Positions 45,301 to 56,039 of a stretch of 64,000 nt of DNA are shown one piece after another. Origin of the DNA: Eurosta solidaginis (Eukaryota > Arthropoda > Insecta > Diptera > Tephritidae). The position numbers and the translations under genes are program-made. Positions within the stretch are counted from its first letter, which is position 1, and each line of letters starts with the position of its first letter. The notes beneath the pieces were generated by a model. It was not told the DNA's origin. It saw only the letters and a program-made list of their open reading frames with translations, and searched no databases. Where the stretch lies: NCBI RefSeq assembly GCF_040869045.1, contig NW_027136916.1, forward strand, positions 558,001-622,000, written 5' to 3'.

Positions 45301-45612
45301 GTTGATTGGAATCTGGTGCATTCCAACAACGTAAAAAACATGCTTTTTCATGAGTCACTGACCGGAATCGTATGCATTCCGGCAGTATAATCTTATGGGT
45401 CAGGCATCGAGCTGATTGGAATCTGGTGCATTCCAACAACACAGGTCATGTTACTTTTTTATGCCTTGTGATGGCGTATCCTCATTACACTACTCTTAGC
45501 ACTGCCGGATTCCTATGACATGCTGATTGGAATCTTGTTGCATTCCAACAGGGAGATTGGAATCCACTGCATTCCGAAATCATGCTGAGCGGAATCTGAT
45601 GCATTCCGCCAG
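45301..45612 (+). other. Cluster of six related hairpins in the LINE 3' region
   Basis: Six copies of (CTG)-A-NNGGAAT-loop(7-8)-ATTCCNN-(CAG) are centred at 45316, 45372, 45426, 45537, 45567 and 45599. The outer two stem pairs vary together: TT/AA in copies 1, 3 and 4, CC/GG in copy 2, GC/GC in copy 6. Copy 5 keeps a T-G wobble. Copies 1, 2, 4 and 6 also pair an extra GTTG/CAAC or CTG/CAG below a single unpaired A. The loop is C...TGC. Covariation favours selection on the folded form, or an origin by spread of a palindromic unit. Function unknown. Confidence 0.75.
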
Positions 45613-45825
45613 TATAAGATTTCGGCATAAGATCTTATTTCTGCTCATATTTCTTATTATTATTATATTCTGAAATTAAATAGTAATGTTCATTAATATT
45701 TCTTTATTTGTAATATAACTTTGTTGAAATCTCGATATATCTTAAATTTTACCTTTTGAGTTGTATATTTATATATCTTTTATATTATGCAGTCGACCAT
45801 AGTTTGTCGTCGACTTTAAATAATA

Positions 45826-48800
45826 AACAAGTAAGGAAGGCTAAGTTTGGGTGTAACCGAACATTACATACTCAGTTGAGAGCTATGGAGACAAAATAAG
45901 GAAAATCACCATGTAGGAAAATGAACCTGGGTAACCCTGGAATGTGTTTGTATGACATGCGTATCAAATGGCAGGTATTAAAGAGTATTTTAAGAGGGAG
46001 TGGGCCATAGTTCTATAGGTGGACACCTTTTCGAGATATCGCCATAAAGGTGGACCAGGGCTGACTCTAGAATTTGTTTGTACGATATGGGTATCAAATG
46101 AAAGGTGTTAATGAGTATTTTAAAACGGAGTGGGCCCTAGCTCTATAGGTGGACGCCTTTTCGAGAAATCGCCATAAAGGTGGACCAGGGCTGACTCTAG
46201 AATATGTTTGTACGATATGGGTATCAAAGGAAAGCTGTTAATGAGTATTTTGAAAAGGAGTGATCCTTAGTCCATAGGTGGCCGCCGTTTCGAGATATCG
46301 CCATAAAGGTGGACCAGGGGTGTCTCTAGAATGTGTTTGTACGATATGGGAATCAAATGAAAGGTGTTACTGAGCATTTTAAGAGGGAGTGGGCATTAGG
46401 TCTATAGGTGGACGCCTTTTCGAGCTATTGCCATTAGGGTGGGCCAGGGGCGACTCTAGAATGTTTGTACGATATGGGTATAAAACGAAAAGTGTTACTG
46501 AGCATTTTAAGAGGGAGTGGGCAATAGGTCTATAGGTGGACGCCTTTTCGAAATGTCGCCATTAGGGTGGGCCAGGGGTGACTCTAGAATGTGTTTGTAT
46601 GATATGGGTATCAAATGAAAGATGGTAATGAGTATCTTAAAAGGGAGTAATCCTTAGTTCTATAGGTGGACGCCTTTTCGATATATCGCCATAAAGGTGG
46701 ACCAAGGGTGACTCTAGAATGTTTGTACGATATGGGTATCAAACGAAAGGTGTTACTGAGCATTTTAAGAGGGAGTTGGCATTAGGTCTATAAGTGGACG
46801 CCTTTTCGAGATATCGTCATTAGGGTGGGCCAGGGGTGACTCCAGAATGTGTTTGTACGATATGGGTATCAAACGAAAGGTGTTACTGAGCATTTTAAGA
46901 GGGAGTGGGCATTAGGTCTATAGGTGGACGTCTTTTCGAGATATCGCCATTAGTGTGGGCCAGGGGTGACTCTATAATGTTTGTGCGATATGGGTATCAA
47001 ACGAAAGGTGTTACTGAGCATTTTAAGAGGGAGTGGGCATTAGGTCTATAGGTGGACGCCTTTTCGAGATATCGCCATTAGGGTGGGCCAGGGGTGACTC
47101 TAGAATGTGTTTGTACGATATGGGTATCAAATGAAAGGTGGTAATGAGTATTTTAAAAGGGAGTAATCCTTAGTTCTATATGTGGACGCCTTTTCGAGAT
47201 ATCGCCATAAAGGTGGACCAAGGGTGACTCTAGAATGTTTGTACGATATGGGTATCAAACGAAAGGTGTTACTGAGCATTTTAAGAGGGAGTGGGCATTA
47301 GGTCTATAGGTGGACGCCTTTTCGAGATATCGCCATAAAGGTGGACCAAGGGTGACTCTAGAATGTTTGTACGATATTGGTATCAAACGAAAGGTGTGAC
47401 TGAGCATTTTAAGAGGGAGTGGGCATTAGGTCTATAGGTGGACGCCTTTTCGAGATATCGCCATTAGGGTAGGCCAGGGGGACTCTAGAATGTTTGTACG
47501 ATATGGGTATCAAACGAAATGTGTTACTGAGCATTTTAAGAGGGAGTGGGCATTAGGTCTATAGGTGGCCTTTTCGAGACATCGCCAATAGGGTGGGCCA
47601 GGGGTGACTCTAGAATGTTTGTACGATATGGGTATCAAACGAAAGGTGTTACTGAGCATTTTAAGAGGGAGTGGACATTAGGTCTATAGGTGGACGCCTT
47701 TTCGAGATATCGCCATTAGGGTGGGCCAGAGGTGACTCTAGAATGTTTGTACGATATGGGTATCAAACGAAAGGTGTTACTGAGCATTTTAAGAGGGAGT
47801 GGGCATTAGGTCTATAGGTGGACGCCTTTTCGAGATATCGCCATTAGGGTGGGCCAGGGGTGACTCTAGAATGTGTTTGTACGATATGGATATCAAATTA
47901 AAGGTATTAATGAGGGTTTTAAAAGCGAGTGGCCCTTAGATGTATATGTGAAGGTGTTCTCGGGATATCGACCAAAATGTGGACCAGGTGATCCAGAAAA
48001 TCATCTATCGGGTACTGCTAATTTATTTATATATGCAATACCACTAACAGTATTCCTGCCAAGATTCCAAGGGCTGATGATTTTGCCTTGTAGAACTTTT
48101 TCATTTTCTTCTACTTAATATGGTAGGTGTCACACCCATTTTACAAAATTTTTTCCAAAGTTATATTTTGCGTCAATAAACCAATCCAGTTACCATGTTT
48201 CATCCCTTTTTTCGTATTTGGTATAGAATTATGGCATTTTTTTCATTTTTCGTAATTTTCGATATCGATAAAGTGGGCGTGGTTATGGTCGGATTTCGGC
48301 TATTTTTTATACCGAGATAAAGTGAGTTCAGGTAAGTAGGTGGGCTAAGTTTAGTAAAGATATATCGGTTTTTGCTCAAGTTATTGTGTTAACAGCCGAG
48401 CGGAAGGACAGACGGTGGACTGTGTATAAAAACTGGGCGTGGCTTCCACCGATTTCGGCCATTTTCACAGAGAACAGTTACCGTCATAGAATCTATGTAC
48501 CTACCAAATTTGAGAAGGATTGGTAAATTTTTGTTCGACTTATGGCATTAAAAGTATTCTAGACAAACTAAATGAAAATGGGCGGAGCCACGCCCGTTTT
48601 GAAATTTTCTTTTATTTTTGTATTTTGTTGCATCATATCATTACAGGAGTTGAATTTTGACTTAATTTACTTATATACAGTAAAGATATTAAATTTTTTG
48701 TTAAAATTTGAATTAAAAAAATTTTTTTTTTAAAAAGTGAGCGTGTTCTTCATCCAATTTTGCTAATTTTTATTTAGCACATATATAGTAATAGTAGCAG

Positions 48801-49335
48801 CGTTCCTGCCAAATTTCATCATGATATCTTCAACGACTGCCAAATTACAGCTTGCAAAACTTTTAAATTACCTTCTTGTAAAAGTGGGCGGTGCCACGCC
48901 CATTGTCCAAAATCTTACTAATTTTCTATTCTGCGTCATAACGTCAACCCATCTGCCAAGTTTCATCGCTTTAATTGCCTTTGGCAATGAATTATCGCAT
49001 TTTTTCAGTTTTTCGAAATTTTCGATATCGAAAAATTGGGCGTGGTTATAGTCCGATATCGTTCATTTTAAATAGCGATCTGAGATGAGTGCCCAGGAAT
49101 CTACATACCAAATTTCATCAAGATAGCTCAAAATTTACTCAAGTTATCGTGTTAACGGACGGACGGACGGACGGACGGACGGACGGACATGGCTCAATCA
49201 AATTTTTTTTCGATCCTGATTATTTTGATATATGGAAGTCTATATCTATCTCGATTCCTTTATATATGTACAACCAACCGTTATCCAATCAAACTTAATA
49301 TACTCTGTGAGCTCTGCTCAACTGAGTATAAAAAA
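45826..49335 (+). mobile_element. 3.5 kb repeat element with internal tandem array, copy B
   Basis: It has the same head, array, tail and ends as copy A, and the same direction. From the last array unit to the right end the offset to copy A is a constant 27835 bp with few substitutions. Copy A has one more 128-bp unit. The (GGAC)n tract before the end is longer here than in copy A. It abuts the 3' tail of the CR1/Jockey-like LINE on its left. Confidence 0.85.
45930..47995 (+). repeat. 128-bp tandem array (about 16 units) in copy B
   Basis: Unit order and even private variants match copy A (for example the short unit lacking GGACGC near 47572, and TCTATAATG near 46971). The two arrays were therefore copied as a block and did not expand independently. 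Confidence 0.92.
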
Positions 49336-49336
49336 G

Positions 49337-51235
49337 GAAGGTGCTTCTCAGAAAATAACAGGATATTGCAGGGGGTTTATCAATGGTCAGTTCAGAGTAG
49401 CAGCCTCTATGAGTTATTTGATAGCGTGAATGAGGTTGTAGAGCATATCAGCCTGGTATGCGATCCTTTTTGAGAGGAAAGTACAAAATCATTGGAACAC
49501 TGAAGGTGCAACGAAGAAGTTTAAAAAAAAACTGCAAGAAAGAACTAAACATAAATATCCTAATGACATCTCTATATTAATGGTAAAATATTTAAGGCCT
49601 GGAGGGCTCTATGTTTCAAAGACCGGCCTGAACTTGTAAAGCTAATATTTTGCCTTTATATAATGACTTTCCACAGTTTGTGACTTGTAAGAAGGTTGCT
49701 CTTTGGGCATGAACACTTCACCCAACAAAGAAGAAGCTAGTACAACTCAGCATTCTATTTCGAGACCTATTATGTTGTGGACCGTGGTGCTCAGTGATGC
49801 AGCCAGGATCTTTACACGAGTTGCACAAGTTCTTATATGCGACCATCATCTGAATATCCGCAATTAACATTCGACGCCAAGACGAACTTTGGTTTCCCTT
49901 TAGCTTTAATATCATGCCATAGATGCATGTTACTACTGCTAATATCATTCATGCCCTACATTTACGGCTCTTTCACTGAGACGTTGTGAATTGTGCCACT
50001 TCTGTTGTTGGTACCTTTACCACCACCTCCTAAACGTTTGCTCAACTGTTGTCATTAGCGAGCCAAACTGTCAAATTTGATGTACAAAACTAATAATAAA
50101 AATACTTTCCTTTCATTTTGGGGAAATCTTCAATAATGCTGGCTTATATCCCAAGTAGCCACCGCAACTGATGGGTTAGAGATAATTGGTTTCGCGGCTG
50201 TCTGTACTGAAATTGAGCTAAATCAGATGCACACCGGGCTATGATATACATTTTCACCTATAATAATCAATCATTAGCTAATTACCTAGCTACGCTGTAC
50301 TTTGTGAACAATTTCTTAATACGTTGCACGCGTATTTCGAGGTCAAGCTCGTTAGCCGCAAAATGATTTGAAATTGTGCGCAAATTAACAAGTGCGAAAT
50401 CACGCAATTCCCAATAAAAACCGCAATGACGCACGATGGCGGTCATGATATTTTGTAGCAGATTTTTAGGCGTTTCATAGAGCAAAAATGTAATTTTCCT
50501 TAGAGCGCTACTGCGATGGAATTTCAGACAAAAATTGATGGCGCGCCAAAGCCCTCAAAAGGGGACAAAAATAATAGCAATAAAAAAAAAAAAGCAACAA
50601 AAACAACAAAAGTTTAAAATAATTTTCACTTATATTGTATTTGTCAATTGTAATAAATTCTCATGTGGCGCTGCTTTAATTCCAGGTGGATTTTTTTAGT
50701 TGCTCTTGTTGTCACTCTCCATTAAATATTGTTGTTGTTGTTTTGTTTTTGTGGTTTCACTACCTTTTAATCGCGATTTAGCAAATAGCTTTTGTGCACG
50801 TGTTTGTGACATTCAAATCACTTAAGAGAAATTGAATTTGAAATGCGCGCCGCTTTATGGCTGCCCAACAGTCCGTATTCGCAACTTAAGTGCCACGAAA
50901 TTTTTGTAAAATTGTGCGCCCAAATGACACCACACTGTGTATGTCCAATGTTAACCTACATTACGTGACGTATATTAACAATAAGGCAGCGCTGCTGAAT
51001 TCAGTCTCTGGTTAAGGTGTTCGCTATTGACTTATTGTTGATTCAATTTCACGTTTTGAGTTTTAAGTATCTCTGCATGAGAAATTGGAACTGGAACTGT
51101 GTGCAGATACCTATTGAAATTGGAACAGCCAGAATAAGTGGTCCTTAGTGTACAATGGACAGACAAACGCCTACAATACTAAAGTACATTTTGGCCCATG
51201 TCTACTCTGGGCTGAGGAGCCTGTTTCATATGCCC
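49337..51235. other. No recognised gene
   Basis: Short open frames at 49718-49948 (minus) and 50282-50485 (minus) have no family I know. Short (TTG)n and poly-A runs lie at 50581 and 50731. Nothing else was seen. Confidence 0.3.
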
Positions 51236-51236
51236 T

Positions 51237-52390
51237 ATGTACAATTGTACAAGCTCTTGTTGTGATACATTTGCGAGGAGATTAAGGGCGAGTTGCAATT
51301 GCAACGTGCTTCTTTTAAAGTTTTCCTACAAATCAGTGGTATGTAAGTCCCACATAACTTATGCGAACTTCGAACAGCATCTGATGAGTGGCAACCTGTT
51401 AAGTGCGTCAATTGAACGGGACTTTATAAAACCGAAAAATTGTAAAGTTCAATACTCTTCCATAGGCCGGAAATCCCTTATTTATTTAATAACGTAATGC
51501 AATGGCTCCTACGTCTAGAATCTCACGCAACTTTGAGAGATTAGTTATGGACAGAACTCTTTGGCAACAGGAAATCCATATACTGAACCTGTCTTAGAAG
51601 TTTGTTTCGCGAATGGGTCAAAATTTGATGCCGAAAAAACGGGAGTTGGCATTTGTCAGCCGAACTTCAAGAAATCAATACTAATGTCAATGAGAATGTC
51701 TGCGAAGAAGTTCATAATAGAAGAGTATCTCATAACCTCTCATAGCCCCTAAGAGAAGGCTGCCTTACGTACTTCTCAGTCTTACACAATTACTTCTAAG
51801 CAAGTGTATGAATGCGTTGGAGTCGTAAATGATCTGGGAGCCAAGAACAAGGTTTAGTTAAGACAGGTTCCTTGGTATCAGGCAGGGTGTTATAGTACAA
51901 TTCTATTGTCCAAAGGCCCTTTGTGGACTCATAAAGGCAACCGCAAGGGAAACTATAAGTAAGTGGAAAACAAATCAGTTTAGACAACACTGGATTAAAT
52001 GCCCAAGAGAAAGACGGGCTAAATTGTTTATACTGCTAGCAACGAAAGTATCAGTCAAACTAAATAATACAGCAAAAAGGACCAAAGAACTTTCACTGTG
52101 TACCATACTATACACTGGAGTCTACGATATCAACTAATGTAGTTTTGTCAATGCGATAGACAAATCTGTTGCTTTTGTGAGCTGGAAGATGAAACGCTGG
52201 CTCACATTTTCCGCGAATGCGTCGCTCTGGCAAAGTAGATACTTTCCCATCTAGGTGGTATGACGTTTAATCCCGTCGTGATATAGAATAAAAAGGCTGA
52301 AGAGGTGCTCAAACACATTAAAACCTTCCGCAGAATAATAGGCTGCAGAGTCGCACACAATAGCTCTAAATAAAGTCGTACTGCATCGAG
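51237..52390 (+). pseudogene. R1-like LINE C-terminal remnant (RNase H and zinc motif)
   Basis: VLEVCFANGSKFDAEKTGVGI at about 51586 resembles the start of an RNase H domain, where FTDGSK is usual; the catalytic Asp codon is replaced (NGS). After long degenerate sequence, CRFCELEDETLAHIFREC at about 52145-52200 matches the C-terminal C-x2-C...H...C motif of R1-type LINEs. HIKTFRRIIG ends it. Stops are scattered throughout. The start of the fragment (51237) is uncertain. Confidence 0.5.
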
Positions 52391-53955
52391 GCTTCATAAT
52401 ACTAACAATTCTCCTATAAACCAGGTACCTTATTCCATAAAGCGGGGAAATATTTTCACAAGGGGAAACTCGTTATGGAAAAATATAGTGGTGAATACTG
52501 ATTAGCCGGATGAACTGAGAGCCTAAAAATATTTAAGGAATTCACAGTAGCAACGAGTGAACTTCATAGAGAGAATAAATACGCTGGCCATAAGAGGGCT
52601 GGGAGTATAGAGTGAAGGCAGAGCGCGCGAAAGTGCAGAGAATAGGAGAACAAAATGCCTCATATTATCTCAACATATGAGTTCATCTATAAAGCTGTGG
52701 TGAAATAGCTGACAGCTGCCGCTTACATAAATATGCAGCACTCTCTCTTTCTGCTGTTTGTTAACATGTTCATCCTCGCGCTATCTAATAGAGATTTGCT
52801 TGCCGCTGTAGATTCTCATTAGCTTAAGCTATAAGTCCATGAGCGTCCTTTCAGACTTTATCGTGTATGAGATTTTCACCTCATTTTCCTGCATTGTAAA
52901 TGAAATAACTGACAAACGAGGTGACATTTTAAAACATCTCAAACGCCCGAAAGCCTAGCTATGGAGTTCGGCCTTAAGAGCGTCACTTGTGTAAATGTGG
53001 GGGCATTAACATAAGCATACTGAGTAAATGAACAGTTGTGGTGTATTATGATGGCATGACTTTAATGTTAGTGTATGTGTGCGTCCTCGTCTTTGTCGGT
53101 AGGAAAATTACTACAGCTACTCGCTATTCGCCACAGCCGCAAAGCAGCACTGGTAGTTGTCGGCTTAATCAACTAAGCATCAATTCAGTGCGGTCGTTTA
53201 ACGGTAAATGTATGCCATAAATTAATAACGCAATTTCCGGCACATTAAATTAATTCGAATGTAGTGATTTGACTTGAAAACTGATGAACTCCAAAAAAAC
53301 TACTAGAAACAAAAAACTAAGACAAATAATAATACAAGAAGAAACAAAAAAAAAAAAAAATAGGTCTTTATTTCATCTTCACAGAAAAATTGTTTCACAG
53401 TGTGCGTAATAAATTTGTATTAGATACCATTTATTAAGGTTTGTGCGCCTTAAATTATGCAATGCTGCTATCATACTCAATTGAACACTGTGCAAGCCTG
53501 CATAAATAAATGGCATTTTGCAAGTGTTCCGTATATTTTCGTGTGTATGTGTATTTGATGTATATATGTAACACAATACTTGCATATTATGTATATGCCT
53601 GTAGGTGATTTTATTACAGTACCTTGTTTACTGTACAAACTACAATGCCTACAAACTCTGGTGTCCTCATTGTAGTTGGTGCTGCAGCACCTCAGCGCTT
53701 TGCGGTTTGCCGTTATCATATTCTGTCGCAACACACTTCCCAAGGGTGGCGTTTGTTTTGTTCTTCGCTTTTTGTTTTTCCATTTTTATTGTTCATGGCT
53801 GTGTTACAAATAGCTATGCTGCAGAGAATTTTATGTGCTCGTGTACGATGCAGGAATTAATGCAGCTTTAATGCGGACAAGTGGTGAGTTGAAAATTTTT
53901 TGGAACTGCTTTAAAGTTTCTCAGTAAAGGGTTTGATAAGGCAACAGAATTGATG
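52391..53955. other. No recognised gene
   Basis: AT-rich; poly-A at 53346-53361. The frames at 53477-53743 and 53605-53871 overlap on opposite strands and resemble nothing known. Confidence 0.3.
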
Positions 53956-53959
53956 AATT

Positions 53960-54482
53960 GTTTATTGGGTTTATTTTTTTGTTATTGATATTAGAATAAT
54001 TACAAAGTTTACAAACGGCGGTGGTTACTAGGACATGTTTCTGAATTTCACATCTTCATCAGCTAGCTTCTCGGGAGCTGAGTATTGAACTCGAAATCTC
54101 CAACATTAATACTTTATACTAGTGTAAAGGCATATGCCTAGTGAACAGCGGAAGTACTGCTTATAAAAGCAATGCTTTAAACACAATGTTTCTAAGCTCT
54201 TGGAGCGCGCCTCTAAATATTCCACACAATTAGGATTTAAAAGCATGAATAATAAGAATGTACCTAAATGGTGAATAAGGTAATAGCAACAAAAAGACAA
54301 CACTTAGTGGATAAAGGCATCTGCCTTTACACTAGTATAAAGTATGATTGTTGGAGATTTCGAGTTTAATGCTCAGCTCCCGAGAAGTTAGCTGATGAAG
54401 AAGTGAATGAAATATGTCCTAGTAACCATCGCCGTTTGTAAACTTTTTAATATCTCTCTAATATTAATAACAAAAACAATTG
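53960..54482. mobile_element. Second foldback element, ~150-bp inverted arms
   Basis: The left arm (about 53970-54145) contains AAGTTTACAAACGGCG, TGGTTACTAGGACAT, CTTCTCGGGAGCTGAG, CTCGAAATCTCCAACA and ACTTTATACTAGTGTAAAGG. All recur complemented in mirrored order in 54305-54465. The spacer of about 160 bp is unrelated. GTTATT.ATATTAG near both outer ends extends the pairing. CGAGTTCAATACTC on the minus strand resembles a weak B box. It is a different family from the 9.8 kb foldback. Confidence 0.75.
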
Positions 54483-54995
54483 TATAAAGCAATATGAGCA
54501 TGTTCCGCTAACTAAACACAGATGTTTATTTTTTTTGTTATTTCAATATGAAAGCTAACCGATTTGACTGAAAGTTAGAAGCAGGTACCTCAGAACGAGG
54601 CACTAACCTATTCTGCAAAAACAAAGATTTGGTATATTCTTTCCAGGAAGTGAACCACAGTACGAACTATGGTGCAATTTTTTTTTTTTTCAAACAACTA
54701 AGCTTTACTTCCGAACAGGCTAATACTTTTATTACTTTTCTTTCAGCAAAAAGTACCAGGTCCTGGCTTCTTGTTTCATATACATGTAGCAGGCAAAGCT
54801 ATGACGATCTCACATTCCTCCTAGAAAAAGTAAGTAGAGGGGCGGGTAGCTTAGATGATATAACGTGGTAATGTTAGGTCGCTTCTGAGGTGGTCGGACT
54901 AGTGCTTTAATGGTGCTTGTTACCGCAATGTAACGGATCTTTATTTGGAAGAGGACAATTAACATCGATAACATACCTTAGAACATTCGGAGAGA
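54483..54995. other. No recognised gene
   Basis: An 80-codon frame at 54629-54871 crosses a poly-T run and matches nothing known. Confidence 0.3.
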
Positions 54996-54999
54996 GTTT

Positions 55000-55345
55000 T
55001 TATAGCTACAAGAAAAAGCGTAAGAAAGCAAAGGGAATGTGACGAGGAAAGAGAAAAAGAGGTAAAGAAAAGGTCCCAAACAGGAGGTAAAATGGGTGGG
55101 AAAGAGACAGACACTTAAAAGTAAATGAAAAGGCAGATGTCCAGGGATAGGAAAAATAGAGGGGAGAGGGGTAAGGATTGCGAAAGAAATATGCAGAGAT
55201 AGAGGAAGAGGGAAGAATAAGGGTTCGGAAGAGGCAGGAGAAAAGGTATGTGAAAATGCATAGTAAGTGAAGGAGATAGAGAGAGAACGAAAGAGGGAGA
55301 GAGGATATAGTAGGAAAAGGGAAAGAGAGAGGGCTTGGCGGAAAT
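55000..55345 (+). other. Purine-rich strand (~345 bp)
   Basis: The plus strand is overwhelmingly A and G (blocks such as GAGGAAAGAGAAAAAGAGGT and GATAGAGAGAGAACGAAAGA), with few C or T. It is not a simple tandem repeat. Long polypurine strands can form triplex or R-loop structures; no gene uses it here. Confidence 0.7.
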
Positions 55346-55609
55346 AAAAGGTATAGGGTATTAAGTAATCATGAGCTGTAACTCAATAAAATCAGTTGTC
55401 AATACTAATTTCTAAATTGGTTTGGCAAAAAAAAAACTGAATATGAGTCTGCAGTTAACCTTAACTTTTTGCTCGTTTGAGGCTACTGCAAAAATGCAAG
55501 TGCTACAGATTGGCAATCGGTAGCGCCTATCAATTTGTCTTCTCTTATTTGCGGAGGTAATACATGGAAAAATTCGCTCAGGGCAGACAATATATCTATG
55601 TTGGTTTCT

Positions 55610-56035
55610 CGGTCATTAAGGGACACAAAGTAACGAAAAGGCCGATGAGTTGGCAAAGGAGGGTGCAGCAATCAATGAATCGACGGTTGATGTATCAATC
55701 GGTTTGGGAGAAATCAAGGAGATAGAATTGGCATATGATCCATCAAGTAGGAAAGGCGTGGACAGAAGTGCGACATGCCAAATTTCTAAGAATAAATGCA
55801 AATCCTTCGACATAAAACTCACAATGTGGCTCGTATCTCTGAAGAGACACTGCCTTCTGGCGTCGCATGCTTATAAGTTTCAAGGTTTCGTCAGTAATTG
55901 CAGGTGTAGGGAGTGCGAGCTGTAGAAAGAAATGGTAAGCACGTTCTGTGTTCGTATACTGCGCTCGCCATGTCAAGGCTCCAGCTATTAGAGGCGGCAG
56001 AGTTGTCAGATCTCGACGCACCAGTTTAGTTAGGT
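55610..56035 (+). pseudogene. R1-like LINE RNase H and C-terminal fragment
   Basis: The sequence GHKVTKRPMSWQRRVQ in one frame and then NEKADELAKEG-like residues in the next are the end of an RNase H domain (a GH.G..GNE.AD.LAKEG pattern). The open frame then gives AAINESTVDVSIGLGEIKEI. CRCRECEL at about 55910 and later H/C residues form a broken C-x2-C...H...C motif, followed by the ALARAR-like C-terminus near 55975. It belongs to the R1-like group, as do the fragments at 3.5 and 51.5 kb. Frameshifts at about 55640 and 55925. Confidence 0.5.
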
Positions 56036-56039
56036 CCTA

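Larger units (their letters stand above)
42111..45825 (+). mobile_element. CR1/Jockey-like LINE, nearly full length but decayed
   Basis: It has ORF1, endonuclease, linker, reverse transcriptase, C-terminal tail and a 3' region ending GTCGTCGACTTTAAATAATA. The 5-6 kb minus-strand copy ends the same way (GTCGACTTTAAATAAATAAA). A ~470-bp hairpin-rich segment (about 45180-45650) sits in its 3' region. Copy B of the 128-bp-repeat element starts exactly where the LINE tail ends. Multiple stops and frameshifts show it is inactive. Confidence 0.8.

Noticed and set aside
45248..45442. 64-residue minus-strand frame with repeating ECTRFQS/ECIRFRS words
   Set aside because: The peptide repetition comes from the GGAATGCA hairpin units; base-paired covariation explains the pattern better than coding.
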